Program-made: the position numbers and the translations under genes
Shown here: in pieces, positions 43,700 to 50,616 of the stretch
Position numbering within the stretch: position 1 is the first letter of the stretch
Layout of the letters: each line of letters opens with the position of its first letter
Virus record (IMG/VR): IMGVR_UViG_3300020213_000030
Span: 1 to 64,000 of that record
Length of the DNA: 64,000 nucleotides
Direction: 5' to 3' (one strand)
DNA from: a virus
Notes under the pieces: generated by a model
The model's input: only the letters and a program-made list of their open reading frames with translations
The model's database searches: none
What the model was told of the DNA's origin: nothing

Positions 43700-43901
43700 C
43701 CGAACCACCATCCGTTCAACGGGTGAGACCCTTCATCACGAGCAGCTGATCCTTAATGCCCAGGAGCATCTCGCTCGGGGCGAAATCCTCACGACCTACC
43801 GAGAACAGGTGCTCCTCCTCATTAACCGCTGGAACCAGCAAGCAATCGGGTACTGGCTCCGCACGGGTCAGCACCTTTTCATCTATACCCTGGAGCTCTG
43901 A
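43680..43901 (+). CDS. Small unknown protein
   Basis: 73 aa from ATG at 43680, overlapping the preceding gene by 20 bases. Helical, with aromatic and basic residues (WNQQAIGYWLRTGQHLFIY). No domain recognised. Confidence 0.5.
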   Translation: MAIYRYSRTTIRSTGETLHHEQLILNAQEHLARGEILTTYREQVLLLINRWNQQAIGYWLRTGQHLFIYTLEL

Positions 43902-43904
43902 GTC

Positions 43905-44219
43905 ATGCTGAAATTCAAAGTCTATGGAGGCAAAGACGCTTGGGCGGTCTATTCGATCACCGTCGAGGTCTTCACCGAAGACGGCAGACTGATCGACGAG
44001 CCGGTGATGACAGCCATCTCGACCGGCGACCCCAAGCACATCCTTCAGCTGACCGGTCCAGATGTCGACACTGTCCTGGCTGCCCTGCGCTTCTGGCAAA
44101 GAGAAGGGCTTTCATCAGCCGGACACGAAATCACCGACATCGCGACTAGCAATGGCTCCCATCCAGCGCTGACCGTCAAGGATATTGATGATCTCTGCGA
44201 GGAGATCAATTGTGGCTGA
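43905..44219 (+). CDS. Unknown protein
   Basis: 104 aa. Beta-rich N-terminus (KFKVYGGKDAWAVYSITVEVF) and helical acidic C-terminus. It overlaps the start of the following interrupted gene by eight bases. No domain recognised. Confidence 0.6.
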   Translation: MLKFKVYGGKDAWAVYSITVEVFTEDGRLIDEPVMTAISTGDPKHILQLTGPDVDTVLAALRFWQREGLSSAGHEITDIATSNGSHPALTVKDIDDLCEEINCG

Positions 44220-44427
44220 GCCCTGCAAGGTAGGCGACCGCATCGAGCTGATATCGATGGAGGACGACCCACACCCGATCGAGGCCGGCGCCCGCGGCAC
44301 GGTGACCTAGGTCAATGTGATCCACTACAACCATACGAGACATTTTCAGTTGTCGGTCAAATGGGACAACGGGCGCACGCTCAAACTCATCATTCCACCC
44401 GACGTCTTCAAGATCATCCAGGAGTAA
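44212..44427 (+). pseudogene. DUF4314-like gene with an in-frame TAG
   Basis: GTG at 44212. The frame encodes CKVGDRIELISMEDDPHPIE, then AGARGTVT, then a TAG at 44308-44310, and resumes in the same frame with HFQLSVKWDNGRTLKLIIPP to a TAA at 44427. Both halves match DUF4314 (GDRI-x-LI-x-M-x-DDPxPI...G-x-GTV...VxWDNGRxLxL), so one TAG splits an otherwise intact 71-codon domain. A nonsense mutation is simplest. Amber suppression or read-through would restore a full protein. Confidence 0.75.
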
Positions 44428-44430
44428 CCA

Positions 44431-44787
44431 ATGAACAAGGTATTTTACATTAAAGCCTACAATGCCGATGGCCACGATATTGACCTGATGGTTAGCGCCA
44501 TCGATCCCCAGGATGCCTTCGAGCTTTGGGAGAAATACTACTACCCAGACACTGCCGACTGGCAAGATTATGGCGAGGAGCCCCACGACTATACGACCGG
44601 CTTGGTGACACTCACCTTCGCCGAGATCGAGAAGACTGATCTGACAGACGACGTCTGGGGTGCTCACGGTATCGTCGAATGCGATCTTCGCATCTACGCG
44701 CTCGCTGATCCAGGCACGATCAGCCGTGTCTATCCGTGGCACTCGCCAGAGTGCAAAATGGTAGCCTTCGTCAAGGAGAGTATGTGA
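44431..44787 (+). CDS. Unknown acidic protein
   Basis: 118 aa, ATG preceded by AGGAG. Acidic with many Tyr and Trp (FELWEKYYYPDTADWQDYGEE). Its last base overlaps the next start, so it is coupled. No domain recognised. Confidence 0.65.
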   Translation: MNKVFYIKAYNADGHDIDLMVSAIDPQDAFELWEKYYYPDTADWQDYGEEPHDYTTGLVTLTFAEIEKTDLTDDVWGAHGIVECDLRIYALADPGTISRVYPWHSPECKMVAFVKESM

Positions 44788-45032
44788 TGGGCAAATACCA
44801 GTCCCCAAATGGCAGCAAGATCATCGGCACGGCCGAGCTGATCCCGGGCACCGCTATGATCATCAGCATCGATGATGATGGCCGTCCCGAGTACACCGGC
44901 GAAACCGAACTTGATTGGGACAACCAGTGGACCAAGACGCGCGACGACAAGTTCCTGTTCATCGATGATGACGGGTATCTTTGGACGTTCAACCAGCTGA
45001 TGAAGCTGGTCGACGAAGAGGAGGAAGACTGA
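44787..45032 (+). CDS. Unknown acidic protein
   Basis: 81 aa. ATG at 44787 with AAGGAG upstream. Beta-rich body and an acidic tail (EEEED). Coupled to both neighbours by shared stop/start bases. Function unknown. Confidence 0.6.
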   Translation: MGKYQSPNGSKIIGTAELIPGTAMIISIDDDGRPEYTGETELDWDNQWTKTRDDKFLFIDDDGYLWTFNQLMKLVDEEEED

Positions 45033-45400
45033 TGCCGTGGATCAACCTTACCGACGAGGAGATTCTAACCGTCACCCTGGCGCTCGACGCCCTTCAGGGT
45101 GAAGACGGGGAGGACAAAGCTACCGCGCTGAAATTTCGGATTGAGGAACGCATTAAGCTCGACCCGCGCGACCAGGCGTTCGCCGAGGCCGTCGTGATGG
45201 CCTGGCTCTGGGTCTACAACGAGGAAGCCGGCATCAAGGACGAAGACGAGAGTGAGTCCTGTGACGTGTGCGACTGCACCTGGTCACTCGATGCCATGAG
45301 CACGATCTATCCGGACACCTGCAAGGAGTGCGAGGCCCGGCTTGAAGTCGAGGGTGCCACCTCCAATAAAGAGGAGGAAGCTGACGATGAAGCTTCCTGA
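45032..45400 (+). CDS. Acidic protein with Cys-pair motif
   Basis: 122 aa. An N-terminal helical domain; then SCDVCDCTW and DTCKECEAR supply two Cys pairs that could bind zinc; acidic Glu/Asp-rich tail. It overlaps the next gene by 14 bases. Function unknown. Confidence 0.6.
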   Translation: MPWINLTDEEILTVTLALDALQGEDGEDKATALKFRIEERIKLDPRDQAFAEAVVMAWLWVYNEEAGIKDEDESESCDVCDCTWSLDAMSTIYPDTCKECEARLEVEGATSNKEEEADDEAS

Positions 45401-45659
45401 CCCACGCGACCACCCTCCCCTGTTCGCCTCAGTGCTCCGTTCGCTGCTGGCGGCCGCCGGCAAGGGTATGGCGCCAGTGCCGCTCGCCGATGCCACCTAT
45501 AAGGGCGCCAAGATGCCGCCTGACCCTATCCAGTCAGTCAGGGTCGCTATCTGCAAGCGCCGCCCTCAGCTCGCCGAACAGGGCTGGGAGATTGTCTTTC
45601 AGGCCGGTCGATACATTCTAAAGATGATGGTGCCGTGCAATGAGGAGGATTTCCAGTGA
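45387..45659 (+). CDS. Small basic protein
   Basis: 90 aa, starting MKLPDPRDHPP. The middle (SVRVAICKRRPQLAEQGWEI, then VFQAGRYILKM) resembles a small winged-helix or nucleic-acid-binding segment, but no family is certain. It overlaps both neighbours. Confidence 0.55.
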   Translation: MKLPDPRDHPPLFASVLRSLLAAAGKGMAPVPLADATYKGAKMPPDPIQSVRVAICKRRPQLAEQGWEIVFQAGRYILKMMVPCNEEDFQ

Positions 45660-46009
45660 CCGATATATTTGTCTTTGGATCCAACTTGCGTGGAATACAC
45701 GGCGCCGGCGCAGCACGCTACGCTGTCCTGCACCACGGGGCGATCTACCGCCAAGGTATCGGGCTGCAAGGTTGCAGTTACGGCATCCCGACCAAGGACA
45801 GGGAGCTCCAGACGTTGCCGCTTGAGCACGTCGAAATGGAGGTGGCGGTCTTTATCGCCTTCGCCAGGTTGCACCCCGAGCTGACCTTCAACATCACGCC
45901 GATAGGCTGTGGTCTGGACGGCTTCAAGCGCTCGCAGATCGAGCCACTTTTCGCAACCATACCAAGCAACTGCCGGTTCGCCAAAACCTGGAACGATTAC
46001 CATGACTGA
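45656..46009 (+). CDS. Macrodomain-like protein (A1S_2505 type)
   Basis: 117 aa, coupled to the previous gene (ATGA). DIFVFGSNLRGIHGAGAARYA, then GLQGCSYGIPTKDRELQTLP and ITPIGCGLDGFKRSQIEPLF, is the phage/bacterial A1S_2505-like macrodomain pattern. Macrodomains bind or remove ADP-ribose. In a phage this could reverse host ADP-ribosylation or recycle NAD+ metabolites. It lies directly before ThyX. Activity is inferred. Confidence 0.8.
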   Translation: MTDIFVFGSNLRGIHGAGAARYAVLHHGAIYRQGIGLQGCSYGIPTKDRELQTLPLEHVEMEVAVFIAFARLHPELTFNITPIGCGLDGFKRSQIEPLFATIPSNCRFAKTWNDYHD

Positions 46010-46030
46010 GACACTGGAGACTTCCCACAG

Positions 46031-46969
46031 ATGACCACCATAACTGCCCAGACCATTCTTCGCAGCCGGCACAGTCAGCGGCCGGAGATCATTCTCTCAA
46101 CGCTACTGTTGCGTTACCCGCGTTGGATCCATGCGGAGTTGATGACCCATCGTGCTTTCAGCCGCAACGCAGCGAGTTCACGGGCCATTCCTGTGAGGAA
46201 GCTGATTGATGATATAATGATGCACCCAGCGATCCCACTATTCTGGGGGAAAAATCAGAAAGGGATGCAAGCGGCTAAAGAGTGTGACAACACGGTCCAC
46301 TTTACCGAGGGATCACGAGATCATTTCCTGACCAATAGAATGGCCTGGATATACGCTCGTGATAATGCAGTTCACTTGGCTGAAGCCTTTGCTGACGCGG
46401 GCTATCACAAGCAGATCGTCAACCGTCTCCTGGAGCCATTCAGCCATATTACCGTGCTGGTGTCGGCAACCGAGTGGACCAACTTTCTGGCACTCCGGGA
46501 CCACCCCGACGCTGAGCCACATATCCAGATGCTGGCTCGTGAAATCCGGCGAGAGCTCGACCGGACGGACAATATCCAGGTCCTGCAGCCCTATCGTTGG
46601 CACTTGCCATTTAGCAGCCGGCAACCCTTCGACGAGGGGCTACGTGGTCGGGCTCTGCATGAAGCTGTGAACCAGGAAATAAAGCTCTCGGTGTCCTGTT
46701 GTGCCTCGACCTCCTACAAGACGGTCGACGGCTTCGACATGACCATGGAGAAGGCAATTGAAATCCATGACAAGCTGGTTGGCTCGACGCCAATTCATGC
46801 CTCGCCGGCCGAGCATGTTGCCCAGGCTGATGAAAGAACATTTGAAGTTTACCGTGACACCAAGGGGTTCCGGATTACAGCCCCTGATGTTTGGGGGCAC
46901 CTTGAGCAGCACGGGAATTTCACCGGCTTCCGCCAATATCGGAAAATGCTGCCGGGAGAATCTCTTTAA
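46031..46969 (+). CDS. thyX: Flavin-dependent thymidylate synthase
   Basis: 312 aa, ATG at 46031. It makes dTMP from dUMP using FAD and methylene-tetrahydrofolate. The signature region LMTHRAFSRNAASSRAIPV corresponds to the ThyX motif RHRxxSxNxxSxR, with Thr for the first Arg. Further hallmarks are QIVNRLLEPFSHITVLVSATEWTNF and HVAQADER near the C-terminus. It is longer than typical bacterial ThyX but within phage size. It functions with the dCMP deaminase encoded 3 kb upstream. Confidence 0.92.
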   Translation: MTTITAQTILRSRHSQRPEIILSTLLLRYPRWIHAELMTHRAFSRNAASSRAIPVRKLIDDIMMHPAIPLFWGKNQKGMQAAKECDNTVHFTEGSRDHFLTNRMAWIYARDNAVHLAEAFADAGYHKQIVNRLLEPFSHITVLVSATEWTNFLALRDHPDAEPHIQMLAREIRRELDRTDNIQVLQPYRWHLPFSSRQPFDEGLRGRALHEAVNQEIKLSVSCCASTSYKTVDGFDMTMEKAIEIHDKLVGSTPIHASPAEHVAQADERTFEVYRDTKGFRITAPDVWGHLEQHGNFTGFRQYRKMLPGESL

Positions 46970-47031
46970 TCCAGCGCTGTTTACTTCAATAATACCAAAC
47001 ACTTAGTCAAACTTTTTTTACAGAGAGGTGC

Positions 47032-47060
47032 TTGACACTTTCTATGCAACCAGATTTTAG
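47032..47060 (+). promoter_or_regulatory. Candidate sigma70-type promoter
   Basis: Perfect TTGACA, 17-base spacer, TTTTAG (weak -10), 60 bases after the thyX stop and pointing into a gene-free stretch. The -35 match is exact but the -10 is poor. Confidence 0.4.
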
Positions 47061-47065
47061 TTCGT

Positions 47066-47215
47066 GTGTTCTGGTAACTGTCAGAGCGGGAACTCGAGAG
47101 AGATCCTGCGGCGTGCAAAGAGACCCACCTTTGAGTGCGGCACATACGATTACCCGAACACGACATCTAGGATCCTCCGTTCACCCGGCCAGTGGACGGA
47201 GGATTTTTGTTTTTC
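47066..47215 (+). ncRNA. Candidate small RNA between promoter-like box and terminator
   Basis: About 140 bases with no convincing reading frame, bounded by a TTGACA promoter candidate and a strong terminator. It could be a small regulatory RNA or a leader. No family is recognised. Confidence 0.35.
47172..47215 (+). terminator. Strong rho-independent terminator
   Basis: 13-bp stem ATCCTCCGTTCAC/GTGGACGGAGGAT (one G-T), 7-base loop, then TTTTGTTTTT. Confidence 0.92.
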
Positions 47216-47261
47216 GATGTCAACAACAAAAGACCATTAGAGTCCATTAACCAGGAAGATT

Positions 47262-47501
47262 ATGACCACCCCCTCAGCATCAGTTCCAGCGCTACAAGTT
47301 CACCTTGTTCACCGCCTCCTCGCAGCCATCGCTTTGGACAACCAGTCCAAAGCAGCCTATATCGGACGGATCACCCAGACCGAGACGGTCACGATCATGT
47401 CCAATGATGGGACGTCCTTCGAAAAAGACGTGACGATCTCGATCTCTTGGGATAGTATCTCGAAAATCCTAGAGTTAATCGGCAAAAGGGCCGGTTTATA
47501 A
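47262..47501 (+). CDS. Small unknown protein
   Basis: 79 aa. ATG at 47262 with AGGA upstream (CCAGGAAGATT). Thr/Ile-rich, with VTISISWDSISKILELIGK at the end. It lies between the terminator and the HTH gene. Function unknown. Confidence 0.55.
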   Translation: MTTPSASVPALQVHLVHRLLAAIALDNQSKAAYIGRITQTETVTIMSNDGTSFEKDVTISISWDSISKILELIGKRAGL

Positions 47502-47528
47502 TCGGGATAATCCGAGGACCCAGAACCT

Positions 47529-47828
47529 GTGCCTTACAAGCGCAAAGCCGACGACGCCAGAATCATCAAGCTCAATAACGTTGGCCTATCGCTTGCGGGC
47601 GTAGGAAAACGTCTCGGTGTCCACCCTACCACGATCACCCACCGTCTTGCGGCGTTAGGGATCTCACCGTTCGATACTCGCCGTGCCTTTATGGAAGACA
47701 TCTTTGAGACTCTGGCACCTGCGCAGCAGGACTGGTTGATCAGCCAGCTGGGTCCCGGCCGCTCTGCCAAAGACTATGTGCGATCACTCTTAATTTTGGC
47801 CTATGTAACCCGGGTATCTGGCGCATGA
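47529..47828 (+). CDS. Helix-turn-helix protein
   Basis: 99 aa from GTG at 47529; GAGG lies upstream with long spacing, beside a half copy of the dispersed motif (GATAATC, 47506). Residues ~10-45 (ARIIKLNNVGLSLAGVGKRL followed by GVHPTTITHRLAALGI) form a resolvase/homeodomain-like HTH as in small transposase- or regulator-type DNA-binding proteins. It could be a candidate binder of the dispersed element, but there is no direct evidence. Confidence 0.65.
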   Translation: MPYKRKADDARIIKLNNVGLSLAGVGKRLGVHPTTITHRLAALGISPFDTRRAFMEDIFETLAPAQQDWLISQLGPGRSAKDYVRSLLILAYVTRVSGA

Positions 47829-47961
47829 TTTTCAGGGAGTATTAGCCTAAAATCCGAATCTAACTTGACGAAAATAATGAGAACCTAAAAGGGTTCACAG
47901 GTTGGAATTCGATTCTGTCCACCCGGTTTGACAGAAACCACATTTTGTGAGAAGTGCTATC

Positions 47962-48432
47962 ATGAACGAACATGGAGCCCTAGAGGCGCCAACCACCATC
48001 ACCATCAGACATCTCGTGTTTGACCCGCTGACCAAAATGAACAATCTCGAGATCGAAGCACCGCGGGAGCCAGCTGCTGACATTGAGAACCCCAGGAAAG
48101 TTATGGAGTTTTCTGTCGCCGACGAAGCCAATCTCGACGAGATGACTGTTGACGAACTGCAGCACCACCAGGAAGAGGTTAACCGCAAGATCCGCGAGAA
48201 GCAGGAAGCTGAAAAGCAGGCTGTCATCGAGCAGATCGTCAACGTCGTCCACACTTACAACATCCCTATCGACGAGCTCGTTGAGAAGCTCGGCGGCCTG
48301 AAGATCAAGCGCAAGGGTGTCAAGGCAATCCAGAAATACCAGGATCCTGCCAACCCTGAGAAGACCTGGTCAGGCCGCGGTAAGGAGCCTCTCTGGATCC
48401 GCGGCAAGGACCATGCGAAGTTCCTGATCTAA
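47962..48432 (+). CDS. H-NS family nucleoid protein
   Basis: 156 aa, ATG at 47962. An N-terminal ~55-residue extension; a coiled-coil oligomerisation helix (LDEMTVDELQHHQEEVNRKI followed by REKQEAEKQAVIEQIV, ~55-100); then the C-terminal DNA-binding signature KYQDPANPEKTWSGRGKEPLWI, matching H-NS family KY-x-(D/N)P...TWSGRGR-x-P-x-W. H-NS proteins silence AT-rich DNA. A phage copy may interfere with host silencing of its AT-rich control regions or regulate its own genes. It stands alone before a terminator. Confidence 0.85.
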   Translation: MNEHGALEAPTTITIRHLVFDPLTKMNNLEIEAPREPAADIENPRKVMEFSVADEANLDEMTVDELQHHQEEVNRKIREKQEAEKQAVIEQIVNVVHTYNIPIDELVEKLGGLKIKRKGVKAIQKYQDPANPEKTWSGRGKEPLWIRGKDHAKFLI

Positions 48433-48463
48433 CCTCGCATTACCCCAGCCTCCTCGATTTAGG

Positions 48464-48497
48464 AAACCCCGGACTCGTTCCGGGGTTTTCCATTTCC
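48464..48497 (+). terminator. Rho-independent terminator after the H-NS-like gene
   Basis: 10-bp stem AAACCCCGGA/TCCGGGGTTT, CTCGT loop, followed by a TC-rich tail. Confidence 0.82.
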
Positions 48498-48537
48498 AGA
48501 TTCCCCAACCACAATATATTGAGAAAACAGGGTGATA

Positions 48538-49965
48538 ATGTCCCTTGACCTGCCGGTAGCTGCCAAGCCATTGACCGACTATAATCTGAACCAGGAGCAG
48601 AGAGACGCCGCTGAAGCATTCCTTGAATTCCTTTTCAGCCCCGAAAAAGAGTTCATCATCTCGGGGGCGGCCGGCGTCGGCAAGACCTACCTGATGAACT
48701 ACATCATCGACAACACGATGCCGCGCTACCTCGAGATGTGCCAGCTCCTGAGCATGCCAGCGATCTATGACAACGTCGTCATGACGGCCACCACCAACAA
48801 GGCAGCTGACGTGCTCTCCCAGAGCGTCGGAAGACCCGCGGGGACCATACATTCGTTCTTCAACCTTACGGTGCGAGACGATTACTCGACCGGCGAAACC
48901 ACAATCAAGAAGACCACCCGCTGGAAGATCCACCAGGGTAAAATCATCTTCATCGACGAAGCCTCGATGATCGACACCGAGCTCTGGAAAACTCTCCACG
49001 AAGGGACCCAGGACTGCAAGCTGGTCTATGTTGGCGATCGACATCAGCTGGCTCCCGTTCAGGAGGATCTTTCCCCGGTCTACAAGCACAATTCCCCGAT
49101 GGTCGAACTGCTTCAGCCGATGCGCAACGCCGGGCAGCCGGCACTGATGGCGATCTGCCAGCAGCTCAGGGATACCGTGGCAACGGGTAAGTTCAACCCC
49201 ATCCGACTCGTACCGGGAGTGATCGACCTTCTCAATGGCCAGGACATGCAAGCTGAAATCCTGCGTGTGTTCCAGCAGCAGACTCATGCAGCCCGCATCC
49301 TCGCCTACACCAACAAGCGGGTGATCGAGTACAACAACCACATCCGCAGCATCCGCAGCCTGCCGGATCGGTTCACGGTTGGAGAATACCTGGTTGCAAG
49401 CTCAGTGGTTCACACTAAGACAGGTAATATCCCGGTCGAAACCGAGCTCGAAGTGCTGGTCAATCACGGCGCCGATCGCATCGAGATCGACCCCAAACAT
49501 AACATCCAGCTCGATGTCGACTACCTGGACATCAAGACCTCCCTTGGGGAGCGTTACAATCGTATACCGGTGATGACCAACCGACAGCATTTCGATGAGT
49601 TGACCCGATACTATTCCCAGGTCAAGGTCAAGGATTGGACCAAGTTCTTTTATCTCAAGAACAATATCGCCGATCTCCGTCCTCGTGACGCGGCGACGGT
49701 CCATAAGTCCCAAGGGTCGACCTATGACACGGTCTTCATTGATATCGGGAACATTAGCACCTGCCATCAGCCGCAACAGGTCGCCCGCATGCTCTATGTG
49801 GCATTCTCCCGGGCTCGCACTCGGGTCTTCCTCTATGGGGACCTCGCCAGCAAGTATGGGGGGCTCGATCTCTCACGCAGCTGGGTGGCTCACCAGACGG
49901 CTTCCGCTACCTCGGCAGCATCTACTCGGCTCTTGCCGGTGCCGCCCGCAAGCGGGGTCGCTTAG
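48538..49965 (+). CDS. SF1 DNA helicase (N4 gp37-like), C-terminus altered
   Basis: 475 aa. ATG at 48538; a GTG six bases earlier is possible. The motifs of a RecD/Dda-type 5'-3' helicase appear in order: ISGAAGVGKTYLMNY (Walker A, ~42), KIIFIDEASMID (Walker B, ~140), YVGDRHQLAPVQ (III), RILAYTNKRVIEYN (IV), TVHKSQGSTYDTVF (V, ~385), LYVAFSRARTRVFLYG (VI, ~420). After GGLDLSRSW the last ~28 residues come from an 89-bp duplicated piece of the downstream gene read in another frame, so the natural end has been replaced. All catalytic motifs precede that point. Confidence 0.93.
   Translation: MSLDLPVAAKPLTDYNLNQEQRDAAEAFLEFLFSPEKEFIISGAAGVGKTYLMNYIIDNTMPRYLEMCQLLSMPAIYDNVVMTATTNKAADVLSQSVGRPAGTIHSFFNLTVRDDYSTGETTIKKTTRWKIHQGKIIFIDEASMIDTELWKTLHEGTQDCKLVYVGDRHQLAPVQEDLSPVYKHNSPMVELLQPMRNAGQPALMAICQQLRDTVATGKFNPIRLVPGVIDLLNGQDMQAEILRVFQQQTHAARILAYTNKRVIEYNNHIRSIRSLPDRFTVGEYLVASSVVHTKTGNIPVETELEVLVNHGADRIEIDPKHNIQLDVDYLDIKTSLGERYNRIPVMTNRQHFDELTRYYSQVKVKDWTKFFYLKNNIADLRPRDAATVHKSQGSTYDTVFIDIGNISTCHQPQQVARMLYVAFSRARTRVFLYGDLASKYGGLDLSRSWVAHQTASATSAASTRLLPVPPASGVA
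49874..49962. repeat. 89-bp perfect direct repeat, copy 1
   Basis: Identical to 50090-50178 over all 89 bases, starting CACGCAGCTGGGTGGCTCAC. This copy lies in the 3' end of the helicase gene, read in a different frame from copy 2. Confidence 0.98.
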
Positions 49966-49982
49966 ACCAAAGGATTGCCCCC

Positions 49983-50483
49983 ATGAGTGGGAACCAGCTT
50001 TACCACGACATCACCGACATCATGCGCTTCCTGTTCGAGAAGGAGGACAAGTACCTCACCAAACGAGAGATGGCGATCGTGACCCGGCACACGCAGCTGG
50101 GTGGCTCACCAGACGGCTTCCGCTACCTCGGCAGCATCTACTCGGCTCTTGCCGGTGCCGCCCGCAAGCGGGGTCGCTACGATCGCCTGAGCCCCACTCT
50201 GGTTCCCGAGATGGATGGTATCCACACCGATCGGAAGATCCTTGAGGTCGACTGCAGCCGGATCAAGCAGGCTCTTGTACTGGTTCTAGTGGGCGTTTCG
50301 TCCTTCCAGGACATGCGGGACGCTCTCCCGAACTGCCTCCAGGATTCGATCCCCGAGTGCAAAGGGCTTGCACGCACCAGGGATGAGGCCTATACGCTGC
50401 TTGATAATCGCCGGGCATATTCTCAATATATGCAACTACGCGAGAAAATCGAGTTTTACGTGGCGACTCGCCTGATTTATTAG
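49983..50483 (+). CDS. Unknown protein between helicase and DNA polymerase (N4 gp38 position)
   Basis: 166 aa. ATG at 49983; the spacing from the helicase is short. Helical, charged protein with TRHTQLGGSPDGFRYLGSIY (the region also present as the upstream duplication). N4 has gp38 between helicase gp37 and polymerase gp39, so this is probably its counterpart. Function unknown. Confidence 0.65.
   Translation: MSGNQLYHDITDIMRFLFEKEDKYLTKREMAIVTRHTQLGGSPDGFRYLGSIYSALAGAARKRGRYDRLSPTLVPEMDGIHTDRKILEVDCSRIKQALVLVLVGVSSFQDMRDALPNCLQDSIPECKGLARTRDEAYTLLDNRRAYSQYMQLREKIEFYVATRLIY
50090..50178. repeat. 89-bp perfect direct repeat, copy 2
   Basis: The in-frame copy, inside the gp38-like gene, 216 bases downstream of copy 1. 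It is the probable source of the duplication because it encodes an uninterrupted part of that protein. Confidence 0.98.
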
Positions 50484-50505
50484 GTTAATCGCTAAGGGCA
50501 TTATC

Positions 50506-50604
50506 CAGCAGGTTACGAATGGTGGGCTACTCCTGAGACATCACTAGGGAGGACAAAGCTCGCCATGGAAGGGCTGCCCGCCCTTCGTAACCTGCTGTAT
50601 TTTT
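50506..50604 (+). other. Long inverted repeat ahead of the DNA polymerase gene
   Basis: 50506-50527 pairs with 50576-50597 as a 14-bp perfect helix (CAGCAGGTTACGAA/TTCGTAACCTGCTG), one mismatch, then seven more pairs (GGTGGGC/GCCCGCC, one G-T), enclosing a 48-base loop. TATTTTTC follows, then the polymerase ribosome site AAGGA. It could be a structured leader, an unusual terminator or a protein-binding site controlling polymerase expression. Confidence 0.85.
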
Positions 50605-50616
50605 CAAGGAAGACCA

